A DNA stretch of 43,675 bases from Geobacteraceae bacterium. GTDB lineage: Bacteria; Desulfobacterota; Desulfuromonadia; Desulfuromonadales; Geopsychrobacteraceae. The position numbers and the translations under genes were made by a program. Shown here piece after piece: positions 1 to 7,683 of this stretch (position 1 is its first letter; each line of letters opens with the position of its first letter). The notes beneath the pieces were generated by a model. It saw only the letters and a program-made list of their open reading frames with translations. It ran no database searches and was not told the origin of the DNA. The DNA is taken from assembly GCA_007125165.1 (NCBI GenBank), contig SLDV01000111.1, forward strand, positions 1 to 43,675, written 5' to 3'.

Positions 1-1604
1 CTGTCATCGGCCTGATGCATGGTCAGGCCGAGGCTGACAGTGATGCTCACGGTTGTTGTTCCAGCGCGGATCTTGAGTTTAGAGATGGCCTTCAGCAACC
101 GTTTGCAGGTGCGCAGGGCGCCGCTCTTGTCGGTGCTCACGAGCACTGCGGCAAACTCTTCACCGCCGTAGCGTCCAAAGATATCCGTCTCGCGCAGCTC
201 CTGATGGCAGCAGTCGACCAGACGTTTTAGCACCTCATCGCCGACGCTGTGCCCGTAGGTGTCATTGACCTCCTTGAAATAATCAATGTCCAGCATCAGC
301 AGGGCCATTTGTGCCCCATAGCGGCGACCACGCAAGAGTTCAGCCGTCGCCCGCTCGATAAAGTGCCGTCGGTTGCCGGCTCCGGTCAGCGGGTCGGTTG
401 TTGCCAGTTGGTGCAATTCTTCTTCCATCCGCTTGCGTATCGTGACATCACGCACGGTTGAAAATATCCGCTTACGTTCCGGGTCCGGATGGGAGCTCCA
501 GGACAGCCATTTAATATTGCCATCTTTGCACTGACAGCGGTTTTCAAAACCGACAACAGATTCGCCGCGGCTTAACCGGTGTGAGACATCGGTACTGCTT
601 GTCAGATCATCGGAGATCACCAGGTCCAGCCATTTTATCTTTCGCAATTCTGTTGCTGACCAGCCCAGGGTACGGGACCAGGCCGGATTGGTTTCGACAA
701 ATTGCCCTTCCATGGTGTTGATACTGAGCATATCCAGGGACAATTCAAAGATTCGTTGACGGTCTGTTTCTGCTCGCTTTAGCTCAGTAATATCGCTTGC
801 GTTAACGACCACGAACCGGGGATGCAGATCCTGGCTGCGCAGAGGATGATAGGAAATATTAAAAAAACGCAGGCCGATGCCGGTACAGTTGATCCACTGA
901 TCAATCTGTATATGTTCTCCTGTAAAGGCACGCTCTAGAAGTGATTGCGTCAACTCATGGTAGGCGTCTTCTCCCACCAGTTGTTTGATGTGGGTGCCGA
1001 TCAGGAACTGGCGTTTTTTGCCAAAGGCGTCAAGGTAGGCATCGTTCACCATTTGAAATTGATGGTTTCGATCCACCAGGGCGATCAGATTGGGACTGGA
1101 GGCGACAATCTGCTCGTAGCGCCGCAATTGTTCCTGCATTTCATGCGTTGGGGTGATATCCCGGGCAAAAATCGATACACCGATAATCTTGTTATTTTCT
1201 TTGACCGGCTGGATGATGGCGGCATATTCGCGCCCGTTGTTGGGATAATTGGTGCGCAGGGTTTTCCCGCGCTGAGCCAGCGCGAGGCTATGGTTGATGA
1301 AACCCGCTTCGGTGGAGGAAAACAGGTCGGTCACCTGGATGCCGGGATGAATATTAAGGTCTCGTGTGGTCCTGAGGAGGTTGATCGTTGCCTGATTGGC
1401 AAACACAATCCGACCGTCAAGATCAACAAAAATGATCAGATCTTCGCTGCTTTCAAAAAGTGAGCGCAGGTCGTTATCAATTTGCGCAGACGGGGAAGTG
1501 CACTTTTTTTTATTCTTTGCAAGAGGCAGGTGCTGCTCTAGCTGTATAACCCGTTGTCGGGCCTGTTCCAGTTCCAGCATGAGATCGGGCAAAGATGTTT
1601 TCAC
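1..1604 (-). CDS. Sensor diguanylate cyclase with PAS domains and GGDEF domain, C-terminus cut by window edge
   Basis: Open on the minus strand from a GTG at 1604 to the window edge (about 534 codons seen). An in-frame TGA lies just upstream, and a GAGGGG ribosome site sits 8 bases before the GTG. I read a short N-terminal helix with a Lys-rich stretch, then about three PAS-like repeats (roughly residues 38-150, 155-275 and 280-400), with PAC-like ends such as ARDITPTHEMQ and VRDVTIRKRMEEEL. A GGDEF domain follows from about residue 405. Its active site reads GGEEF (near residue 480), and an RxxD inhibitory site (RETD) lies five residues before it. Both are intact, so the protein should make cyclic di-GMP and be product-inhibited. 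No membrane segment is seen, so it is probably a cytoplasmic sensor. The signal is unknown. Only the last part of the GGDEF domain is missing. Confidence 0.9.
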   Translation of the reverse strand, partial: MKTSLPDLMLELEQARQRVIQLEQHLPLAKNKKKCTSPSAQIDNDLRSLFESSEDLIIFVDLDGRIVFANQATINLLRTTRDLNIHPGIQVTDLFSSTEAGFINHSLALAQRGKTLRTNYPNNGREYAAIIQPVKENNKIIGVSIFARDITPTHEMQEQLRRYEQIVASSPNLIALVDRNHQFQMVNDAYLDAFGKKRQFLIGTHIKQLVGEDAYHELTQSLLERAFTGEHIQIDQWINCTGIGLRFFNISYHPLRSQDLHPRFVVVNASDITELKRAETDRQRIFELSLDMLSINTMEGQFVETNPAWSRTLGWSATELRKIKWLDLVISDDLTSSTDVSHRLSRGESVVGFENRCQCKDGNIKWLSWSSHPDPERKRIFSTVRDVTIRKRMEEELHQLATTDPLTGAGNRRHFIERATAELLRGRRYGAQMALLMLDIDYFKEVNDTYGHSVGDEVLKRLVDCCHQELRETDIFGRYGGEEFAAVLVSTDKSGALRTCKRLLKAISKLKIRAGTTTVSITVSLGLTMHQADD

Positions 1605-1700
1605 AGCGCAAACCCCTCACTGATGACGTGATTCGAACGGGCATTCTAACACGCATTTATTAGAAGTAACACTTCTTTTTTTCCTGATTATTGCCAATTT

Positions 1701-1807
1701 TCCGTAGATACAGCTTTATTCCCCAGAGGGAGAGGGGGGGGATTCTGACCATTTCAAGCCCCCATCCGGCTTGCAGCCACCTTCTCCTCCAGGTCTGGAG
1801 TTTCCGC
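1701..1807. repeat. MITE-like dispersed repeat, copy 1
   Basis: This intergenic stretch between the diguanylate cyclase and the SDR gene shares blocks with 4591-4695 and 8759-8893. Shared blocks are TCCGTAGAT at its left end, GGGAGAGGGG, the TTTCAAGCCCCCATCCGGCTT block (in reverse orientation to copy 3) and CAGCCACCTTCTCC. It lacks the full CCCTCTCCCTGAGGGAGAGGG hairpin of the other copies, and its right end has diverged. It encodes nothing convincing. The ends are approximate. Confidence 0.7.
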
Positions 1808-1840
1808 ATGGAGACGAGCTGAGTCGTGATGTATTTATTT

Positions 1841-3370
1841 TCATGAGTCGCCGGGAGGGTGTAATATCCTGATTTTTGATGGGCCTGCGGTGACAGGTTT
1901 GCCTGTTGCTTTGGCAATGCCGCGCAGCATGCCGTCGAAGACGAAAAAATGAAATGGAGTGACAGCATACCAGTAGAGCATGCCAAGCAGCCCCCTGGGC
2001 AAAAAACGAGCGGTCTGTTGCAGTGTCGTGTTGCCTTGGTCATTTTCGGTCAGCTTGAAAGACAGGGTGGCTTTTCCCGGCAGCTTCATTTCTGCGACCA
2101 GGAGAAGTTGCTCTCCGGGCTTAAGTGCCAGTATCCGCCAGAAATCAATGACATCGCCCGGGTAAAGGGTTGGTGAGCTGCGCCGCCCGCGACCAAGGCC
2201 GACACCACCGCTGAAACGGTCGATCAGTCCACGAATCTTCCACAGCCAGTTAGCATAATAGTAACCGACTTCGCCACCGATGGAGGTCACCGCCGGCCAG
2301 ACCTCATCGGCTGTTGCTGCAAGGGTCAATTCGCGGGTATCTTCAAAGACGCTACCCCCCGACCAGTTGGGATCGCCGGCGGCACTCCATTCGGCCGGCT
2401 GAAGATTCCCGGAATCGCTCCAGGTTGTTTCCACCTGTTGTTGACGGATCCGGTCAAGGGCCAGGCGGATCGCTTTGCGCGCATCAAAAAGTTCCTGGGG
2501 TAATAGTTCGGTGATACTGTTTTCCGTGCAGATGACAGGATTGCTGAGGCCTTCGGCCAGTGGCCGGGCAATGGAGGCGGGGACCGGAGTCACCAGGTGA
2601 ATCCAGTAGGAGCTCAAGCGCGGGGTGAGCAGGGGGATAGGGATGATGATGCGTTTACGCAATCCTGCTTCTTCAGCGTAGGTTTCCATCAGTTCGCGGT
2701 AGTTCGTGACCTTTGGCTGGCCGATATCGAGGGTTTTGCCGATTGTTTGGGGTTGCTCGAGGCAGCCGACCAGATAATGCAGAACGTTGCGGACGCCGAT
2801 GGGTTGACAGGGGGTACTGACCCAGCGTGGCGTCACCATGACCGGCAGGCGATCGACCAGGTAACGGAGAATTTCAAAAGAAGCGCTGCCGGAACCGATA
2901 ATCATTGCCGCCCGCAGGATGGTGACCGGTACGCTCCCCTGACGCAGGCAGTTGCCAACTTCGGTACGTGATTGGAGATGGTGACTTAACGGGCCGGTGT
3001 TTTCTCCCAGTCCGCTTAAATAAATGATTTGCTCCAGCCCCCCCTGTGCTGCCGCAGCAGCCATGTTGTGGGCGGCGTTACGATCGGCAGCGGCAAAGTC
3101 GGCAACCCCGGGGAGCATGGAATGCACGAGATAGTACGCCGCCCGGCAGTCAGCCGCCGCTACCATAAGGCTGTCGCGGTTAAGAACATCTCCCTTGATG
3201 ATTTCCAGCTGCGGGTGGCTGCCCCAGGGGCGCCCAACCAGCTTTTCCGGCGTACGCGCCAGCGCCTTGACCCGATAACCGGCATCAAGCAGCAGCGGTA
3301 TCAATCTTCCACCGATGTAGCCGCTACCACCGGTGACCAGAATCGTTTTGGCGTTGGGGGAGTTACTCAT
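1841..3370 (-). CDS. SDR-family NAD(P)-binding protein with C-terminal DUF2867 domain
   Basis: 509 residues from an ATG with a GGAGGT site 5 bases upstream. The N-terminal half is an atypical short-chain dehydrogenase/NmrA-like Rossmann domain: the nucleotide loop GGSGYIGG lies near residue 15, and YLSGLGENTG and VTILRAAMIIGSGSASFEILRYLV follow the complex-I-NDUFA9-like pattern. The C-terminal part, about residues 340-500, has the features of DUF2867 (WLWKIRGLIDRFSGGVGLGRGRR; PGDVIDFWRIL; TARFLPRGLLGMLYWYAVTPFHFFVF). This two-domain layout is common in bacteria, but the substrate is not known. It is transcribed alone, with a divergent gene upstream and a repeat 34 bases beyond its stop. Family assignment is confident; function beyond a likely NAD(P)-dependent oxidoreductase or epimerase is not. 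Confidence 0.88.
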   Translation of the reverse strand: MSNSPNAKTILVTGGSGYIGGRLIPLLLDAGYRVKALARTPEKLVGRPWGSHPQLEIIKGDVLNRDSLMVAAADCRAAYYLVHSMLPGVADFAAADRNAAHNMAAAAAQGGLEQIIYLSGLGENTGPLSHHLQSRTEVGNCLRQGSVPVTILRAAMIIGSGSASFEILRYLVDRLPVMVTPRWVSTPCQPIGVRNVLHYLVGCLEQPQTIGKTLDIGQPKVTNYRELMETYAEEAGLRKRIIIPIPLLTPRLSSYWIHLVTPVPASIARPLAEGLSNPVICTENSITELLPQELFDARKAIRLALDRIRQQQVETTWSDSGNLQPAEWSAAGDPNWSGGSVFEDTRELTLAATADEVWPAVTSIGGEVGYYYANWLWKIRGLIDRFSGGVGLGRGRRSSPTLYPGDVIDFWRILALKPGEQLLLVAEMKLPGKATLSFKLTENDQGNTTLQQTARFLPRGLLGMLYWYAVTPFHFFVFDGMLRGIAKATGKPVTAGPSKIRILHPPGDS

Positions 3371-3473
3371 CGTTGACCTCCTGTGGCAATGCGGTGGTGA
3401 ATAGCAGCCGACAAAACCTGGATTCTTTTGTCGACGCTTTCTGCTAGGATACTGACGTAATTATCATTTATTA

Positions 3474-3500
3474 TGTCCATTCGGAGTTTCCGGATGGACA
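3474..3500. promoter_or_regulatory. 12-bp-arm inverted repeat upstream of the DUF523/DUF1722 gene
   Basis: Arms TGTCCATTCGGA and TCCGGATGGACA are separated by GTT, with one mismatch. The repeat ends 23 bases before the ATG at 3524, between two divergent genes. It could be an operator or a hairpin in the leader RNA. No poly-T follows on the + strand, so a terminator is less likely. The palindrome is directly visible; the role is inferred. Confidence 0.5.
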
Positions 3501-3523
3501 CTAGTTAGCAGGGAGAGTATAGC

Positions 3524-4477
3524 ATGGACGATAAAATTCGACTCGGTATCAGTTCCTGCCTTTTGGGTGCGCAGGTACGTTACGATGGCGGTCACCAGCT
3601 CGACCGTTACCTGCGTGATGTGCTTGGTGACTATGTTGAGTATGTGTCGGTCTGCCCCGAGGTTGAGGTCGGCTTGTCGATCCCGCGAGAGACTTTGCGG
3701 CTGATTGAAAATGAACAGCAGCAGGTACGTCTGGTCTTTTCACGTAGCGGTGAGGACATCACTGAGCGGATGGAAGCCTGGGCCTGTGCGCGGGTCAAGC
3801 AACTGGAAAAAGAACAACTCGACGGTTTTGTGTTCAAGGCGAAATCACCAAGCAGCGGCATGGAGCGGGTAAAACTCTATGACCGCAACGGGGTGCCGAA
3901 AAAAGTCGGGGTCGGGGTGTTTGCCCGCCATTTTATGGAACACTTTCCCTTGCTACCGGTTGAAGAAGATGGTCGCCTGAATGACCCGCGCCTGCGCGAA
4001 AACTTTATCACAGCGATCTTTGTCCTTAAACGCTGGCGGCAGATGCTTGCTGATGGCTTCAGCCTCGGGCGGTTGGTGGAGTTTCACACTCGTCACAAGT
4101 TGCTGATTATGGCGCACAGCCAGCAGCATTACCGGCAAATGGGTAAGCTGGTGGCGGCTGGACGGGATTATTCTGCCGCCGAGTTGCAGCAGGTCTATTT
4201 GAGGGAATTGGTAACGGCTCTGCGCTTGCGAACCACGATGAAAAAGCAGGTGAATGTCATGCAGCACATTCTGGGTTATTTCAAGCGGGAGCTTACTGCC
4301 GATGAAAAACAGGAAGCACTTGAACTGATTGATAATTACCGCCAGGGCCTGGTGCCGTTGATCGTTCCTCTGACACTCTTTAATCACTTTATCCGCAAGT
4401 ACGATCAGCCTTATTTGCGCCAGCAGTATTATTTGAATCCGCATCCGAAGGAGTTGAAACTGCTCAACCAGATCTGA
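3524..4477 (+). CDS. DUF523-DUF1722 (YbgA-like) protein
   Basis: 317 residues, with a GGGAG site 8 bases before the ATG. Residues 1-150 match DUF523: the start IRLGISSCLLGAQVRYDGGH, then VCPEVEVGLSIPRETLRL and VFKAKSPSSGM. Residues 185-300 match DUF1722 (YbgA): FHTRHKLLIMAHSQQHYRQMG, and the helical YLRELVTALRLRTTMKKQVNVMQHILGYFK. This fused form is widespread and often lies near DNA photolyase genes, but no photolyase is present here. The conserved cysteines near the N-terminus and in CPE are kept. Biochemical function is not established. It is divergent from the SDR gene and convergent with the OsmC gene. Confidence 0.92.
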   Translation: MDDKIRLGISSCLLGAQVRYDGGHQLDRYLRDVLGDYVEYVSVCPEVEVGLSIPRETLRLIENEQQQVRLVFSRSGEDITERMEAWACARVKQLEKEQLDGFVFKAKSPSSGMERVKLYDRNGVPKKVGVGVFARHFMEHFPLLPVEEDGRLNDPRLRENFITAIFVLKRWRQMLADGFSLGRLVEFHTRHKLLIMAHSQQHYRQMGKLVAAGRDYSAAELQQVYLRELVTALRLRTTMKKQVNVMQHILGYFKRELTADEKQEALELIDNYRQGLVPLIVPLTLFNHFIRKYDQPYLRQQYYLNPHPKELKLLNQI

Positions 4478-4501
4478 AAACTTTTCCTGATTAGCGACCC
4501 A

Positions 4502-4521
4502 CGCCCCTCGGGGCGAATTTT
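4502..4521 (+). terminator. Probable rho-independent terminator after the DUF523/DUF1722 gene
   Basis: A compact GC hairpin (CGCCCC, TC, GGGGCG) is followed by AATTTT, 24 bases after the stop codon at 4477. The loop is tight and the U-tract short, so it is a modest terminator call. Confidence 0.5.
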
Positions 4522-4590
4522 CATAAAGCAACTTCTATTTCCAAAGAATGTGATTTCAGGTAGTTGCCTTGTAGTTACTCAGAAGAACTG

Positions 4591-4695
4591 ATCTTCCGTA
4601 GATGCCATCTTATCCCCTCTCCCTGAGGGAGAGGGCCAGGGGGAGGGGGGCTTTCAGCCACCTTCTCACTCAGGAGAAGGGTTCAAGCGGAAGAT
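4591..4695. repeat. MITE-like dispersed repeat, copy 2, with short terminal inverted repeats
   Basis: The ends read ATCTTCCG and CGGAAGAT, a perfect 8-base terminal inverted repeat. Inside are two hairpins: CCCTCTCCC/GGGAGAGGG at the left and CCTTCTC/GAGAAGG at the right. The same blocks occur in reverse orientation at 8759-8893. It lies between two convergent genes and lacks the ATGGTCAAAACC central block of copy 3. Confidence 0.75.
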
Positions 4696-4742
4696 TGGTG
4701 CTAATCTGAAGACTTTTTGTCACTATTCAGCCCGGTTATAAA

Positions 4743-5135
4743 TCAGCCTAGAGTGAGCTCAATCTCAGGTGGATCGCTCAGGGCTTTTTTGACCGAACAC
4801 TGGCTGACGCTGCGTAAGATGGCCTGCTGGTATTTCTCGGGAAAATCCTTAGGCAGGGTCAGGATCATACTGATGGTTTCCAGTCGCCGGGTGTCAGGGT
4901 GGCGTTCGATATCGAGAGCGATGGACAGCCCTGCGCTATTCAGTTGGCGCTGCTGACAGAAGCGCAGGGCGTAATAGCCGGCGCAGGTGGCAACGGAGCT
5001 CAAAAAGAGATCATAAGGGGAGGGCGCGCCGCCACCGCCGCCGTCTTCTTCCGGCTGATCAGTCAGAATCTCATGCCCACCGATACGGGCGGCAACCTGA
5101 ACGCCGCCGGGGAAACTCACTTCAACTTTAGCCAT
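4743..5135 (-). CDS. OsmC-family protein
   Basis: 130 residues if it starts at the ATG at 5135 (MAKVEVSFPGG), which has an AGGAG site 11 bases upstream. An upstream in-frame ATG at 5201 lies beyond the ribosome site and beside a palindrome, so it is less likely. The OsmC pattern is clear: SPYDLFLSSVATCAGYYAL carries the first conserved Cys, and VSQCSVKKAL the second, the usual peroxidatic/resolving pair. GGHEILTDQPEEDGG matches the substrate-loop region. The likely role is thiol-dependent peroxide or organic hydroperoxide handling in the cytoplasm, though many members of this YhfA-like branch are uncharacterised. It is a single gene. Confidence 0.88.
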   Translation of the reverse strand: MAKVEVSFPGGVQVAARIGGHEILTDQPEEDGGGGGAPSPYDLFLSSVATCAGYYALRFCQQRQLNSAGLSIALDIERHPDTRRLETISMILTLPKDFPEKYQQAILRSVSQCSVKKALSDPPEIELTLG

Positions 5136-5185
5136 CGTTTGATTCTCTCCTGGAATTATTGCTGTGGTGGATAAACATTTAAATG

Positions 5186-5257
5186 TAGGGGAGCGATTCA
5201 TCGCGCCCGATTGTCAAAACAGGTTCTCAAAACAGGGCGCGATGAATCGCTCCCCTA
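5186..5257. repeat. Perfect 23-bp-arm palindrome with a 26-base loop
   Basis: The left arm 5186-5208 (TAGGGGAGCGATTCATCGCG plus CCC) is exactly complementary to 5235-5257. The loop contains the 10-mer TCAAAACAGG twice; its second copy runs 2 bases into the right arm. It lies between the Rep-like helicase stop (5323) and the OsmC start (5135), both on the minus strand, so it could act as a terminator or mRNA stabiliser. There is no poly-T tract. The GCGATTCATCGC core is of a type seen as dispersed palindromes in many proteobacterial genomes. Confidence 0.85.
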
Positions 5258-5322
5258 TACCAACGCAGGATTCAGATATTTATACACCGGGTCAGTAGCA
5301 TGTTTATTCGACCTTCCTCAGC

Positions 5323-7359
5323 TTAGCCCAACATCTGCTGAATCTGTTGAAAAAACTGATTGGCGCTTTTTTCCTCCTGCTCCGCCGACTCATCAGCGGG
5401 GGTGCCGGCCTGGCGGCTAACCAGCAGTTGTTGCGGCAGTTCCGCCAGAAAGCGGCTGGGCTCGCGCAGTTCCAGTTTGCCATGCTTGCGGCGCTGACGG
5501 GCACTGAGGAGCACCAGCCGCTGCTCGGCGCGGGTGATGCCGACATAGCAGAGGCGCCGTTCTTCGTCGATATCAAAAGTGACATCAATCGATTTTTTGT
5601 GGGGCAGGAAACCTTCCTCCATACCTATCAGAAAGACTACAGGAAATTCAAGTCCCTTGCTGGCATGAAGGCTCATCAGGGTGACGGCGTCGCTGGAAAG
5701 TTGCTGTTCCTTGTCTTTCTGACCCGTCGGCTCGGCGTCAAGCAGCGAAATGGCATCAAGAAAGCCGGTCAAGCTTGGACGTTCACTGCGTTCGATGTAG
5801 TTCGCCAGGGAGTTGAGTATTTCATTCTGGTTTTCGACCCGGCGTTGTGCTGTCAGCGGTTCTTTTTCCTGTCGATATATCTCATCCGCCAGTTTCAGTT
5901 CGCTCATCAGGGCGCGCAGGGTTTCGAGCAGTCGTAAGGGGTTTTTGAATTTGCTCTGATAGCTCTTTATCAGGGTGACAAAGTCAGCAATGCTGTCCAG
6001 TGTCCGTTGGCCCAGGCTTTCGATTTCTCCAGGGTGCTGCAGCAGTGACCAGATGCTTGTGTTCTGTTCGGCAGAACAGCGGATGATCTGATCGATACTG
6101 TTTTCCCCGATACCACGTTTGGGATAGTTGATAATGCGCAGCAGATTCACTTCGTCAGCAGGGTTGAGAATGGTGCGCAGGTAGGCCACCAGATCGCGAA
6201 TTTCCTTGCGTTCAAAGAACTGTTGCCCGCCGATCAGCACATACGGGATGTTGTCGTAGCGCAACTGCTCTTCTAAGGCGCGAGACTGGGTATTGGTGCG
6301 GTAAAGGATGGCAAAGGCACCGAACTTGCGTTGATGGCGAAAGGTTTCGGTGTGAATCAGTTCAACCACCTGGCGTGCTTCGTCTTCACTGTCTTCGCAC
6401 AGGAGATAGTCGATGCTGTGTCCCGCCTGACTGCTGGTCCACAGGGTTTTGGGTCGGCGCTGGCTGTTATTGGCAATCAAATGGTTGGCGGCACAGAGGA
6501 TATTGCCGCTGGAGCGATAGTTCTGCTCCAGTTTGATGACCCTGGTGGCCGGAAAATCTTTCTCAAAATCGAGGATGTTGCCGATATCGGCACCGCGAAA
6601 AGCATAGATGCTCTGGTCGTCGTCGCCAACGACGCAAAGATTGTGGTGGTTCCCGGCCAGAAGTTTGAGCAGTTGGTACTGGACCGGATTGGTATCCTGA
6701 TATTCGTCAACCATCTGATAAAGAAAGTGCTTCTGATAGTGCTGCAACAGATCCTGTTGTCCTTCCAGCAAGCGTACCGTTTGCAGTAGTAAATCATCAA
6801 AATCGACAGCATTGTAGGCCTTTAGCGCGCGTTGATAGCGGGGGTAGATTTTCGCGACCAGTTGTGAAAGAGGATCGCGCAGGTTGCTCTGATACTGTCC
6901 GGCATCGATCAACCGGTTTTTGGCGGCAGAAATCCGCCAGAGAACCTGCTCAGCATCACGGTTGCTGCTGTCGGCGCCAAGGTCGCGCAACAGTTCACGA
7001 ATCAGTCGCAATTGATCGCTACCGGCGTAGATGGAAAAATTACGCTTGAAGCCAAGGCGATTGATATGACTTTTGAGAATCTGGACACAGAGGGAATGGA
7101 AGGTCGAAATGGTTATTCCTTTAGTAGCGTGGCGACCGGCCATGTCCTGGACGCGCCCACGCATCTCTCGCGCCGCCTTGTTGGTAAAGGTGACCGCCAG
7201 TAGCCGCTCCGGGCTGATTCCCTGTTGCAATAAATAGGCAATGCGGCAAGTGATGACCCGGGTTTTTCCCGAGCCGGCGCCGGCCAGCAACAGCAGTGGG
7301 CCTTCGCCATGGGTGACGGCCTGGCGTTGTTGCGGATTGAGTTGAGCGAGATCAAACAT
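5323..7359 (-). CDS. rep: UvrD/Rep-family ATP-dependent DNA helicase, closest to Rep
   Basis: 678 residues from the ATG at 7359; a TTG 24 bases further upstream only adds a non-conserved MFPYRYYF. Superfamily 1A motifs are visible in order: Q-motif LNPQQRQAV, Walker A AGAGSGKT, Ia TFTNKAAREM, II DEYQDTN, III GDDDQSIYAFRGAD, IV VIKLEQNYRSS, V TLMSLHASKGLEFP and VI RRLCYVGITRA. The wording VIKLEQNYRSSGNILCAANHLIANN and the lack of a long C-terminal tail fit Rep better than UvrD or PcrA. Such 3'-5' helicases clear proteins ahead of replication forks or act in repair. It stands alone between two intergenic stretches. Confidence 0.93.
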   Translation of the reverse strand: MFDLAQLNPQQRQAVTHGEGPLLLLAGAGSGKTRVITCRIAYLLQQGISPERLLAVTFTNKAAREMRGRVQDMAGRHATKGITISTFHSLCVQILKSHINRLGFKRNFSIYAGSDQLRLIRELLRDLGADSSNRDAEQVLWRISAAKNRLIDAGQYQSNLRDPLSQLVAKIYPRYQRALKAYNAVDFDDLLLQTVRLLEGQQDLLQHYQKHFLYQMVDEYQDTNPVQYQLLKLLAGNHHNLCVVGDDDQSIYAFRGADIGNILDFEKDFPATRVIKLEQNYRSSGNILCAANHLIANNSQRRPKTLWTSSQAGHSIDYLLCEDSEDEARQVVELIHTETFRHQRKFGAFAILYRTNTQSRALEEQLRYDNIPYVLIGGQQFFERKEIRDLVAYLRTILNPADEVNLLRIINYPKRGIGENSIDQIIRCSAEQNTSIWSLLQHPGEIESLGQRTLDSIADFVTLIKSYQSKFKNPLRLLETLRALMSELKLADEIYRQEKEPLTAQRRVENQNEILNSLANYIERSERPSLTGFLDAISLLDAEPTGQKDKEQQLSSDAVTLMSLHASKGLEFPVVFLIGMEEGFLPHKKSIDVTFDIDEERRLCYVGITRAEQRLVLLSARQRRKHGKLELREPSRFLAELPQQLLVSRQAGTPADESAEQEEKSANQFFQQIQQMLG

Positions 7360-7683
7360 GAAATAGTACCTGTAAGGAAACAATGGGAGCTATCTGATAC
7401 CTGAGAACAGGGTGTGGGTCAAGGGCTGCCGGAGAGGGTGAGTAAAGAATGAATTGTACCTTGTTGATTGGGAGGCTTGTTTAAAGCGGTTGATTATCGT
7501 TTGATGTTCTGTTAGATTGCGCCACATGTTTCGATTAGCGATCATTACTATCAGTATTCTCTGGGCTTCACTGCTGTTAATCTCCTGGAGCGGAGCGACA
7601 CCCGATCCAAATGAGCCGACACCAGTGACGATGACCTCTACCCCGTCCTGAAGTTTTCTATGACAGGGTGCTGCGTACTTCAT
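7360..7683. other. 324-base intergenic region with no confident gene
   Basis: This lies between the start of the Rep-like gene and the end of the YhcC-like gene, both on the minus strand. A 97-codon minus-strand frame resembles no family I know and lacks a ribosome site. A 41-codon plus-strand frame with a hydrophobic start is listed separately. No hairpin or repeat stands out. Confidence 0.6.
7526..7651 (+). CDS. Possible 41-residue exported or membrane peptide
   Basis: ATG at 7526 to TGA at 7651. The peptide starts MFRLAIITISILWASLLLIS, a single hydrophobic segment after one basic residue, then a short Pro/Thr-rich tail ending TSTPS. That shape fits a signal peptide or a membrane anchor. 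No Shine-Dalgarno sequence is visible before the ATG, and there is no family match, so it may be chance. It is on the opposite strand to both neighbours. Confidence 0.25.
   Translation: MFRLAIITISILWASLLLISWSGATPDPNEPTPVTMTSTPS

Noticed and set aside
945-1463. 172-codon plus-strand frame
   Set aside because: It lies antisense to the PAS/GGDEF gene, whose reading is supported by clear domain motifs.
1660-2043. 127-codon minus-strand frame
   Set aside because: It overlaps the SDR gene in another frame and runs through repeat copy 1.
7390-7683. 97-codon minus-strand frame
   Set aside because: No recognisable family, no ribosome site, and composition unlike neighbouring genes.
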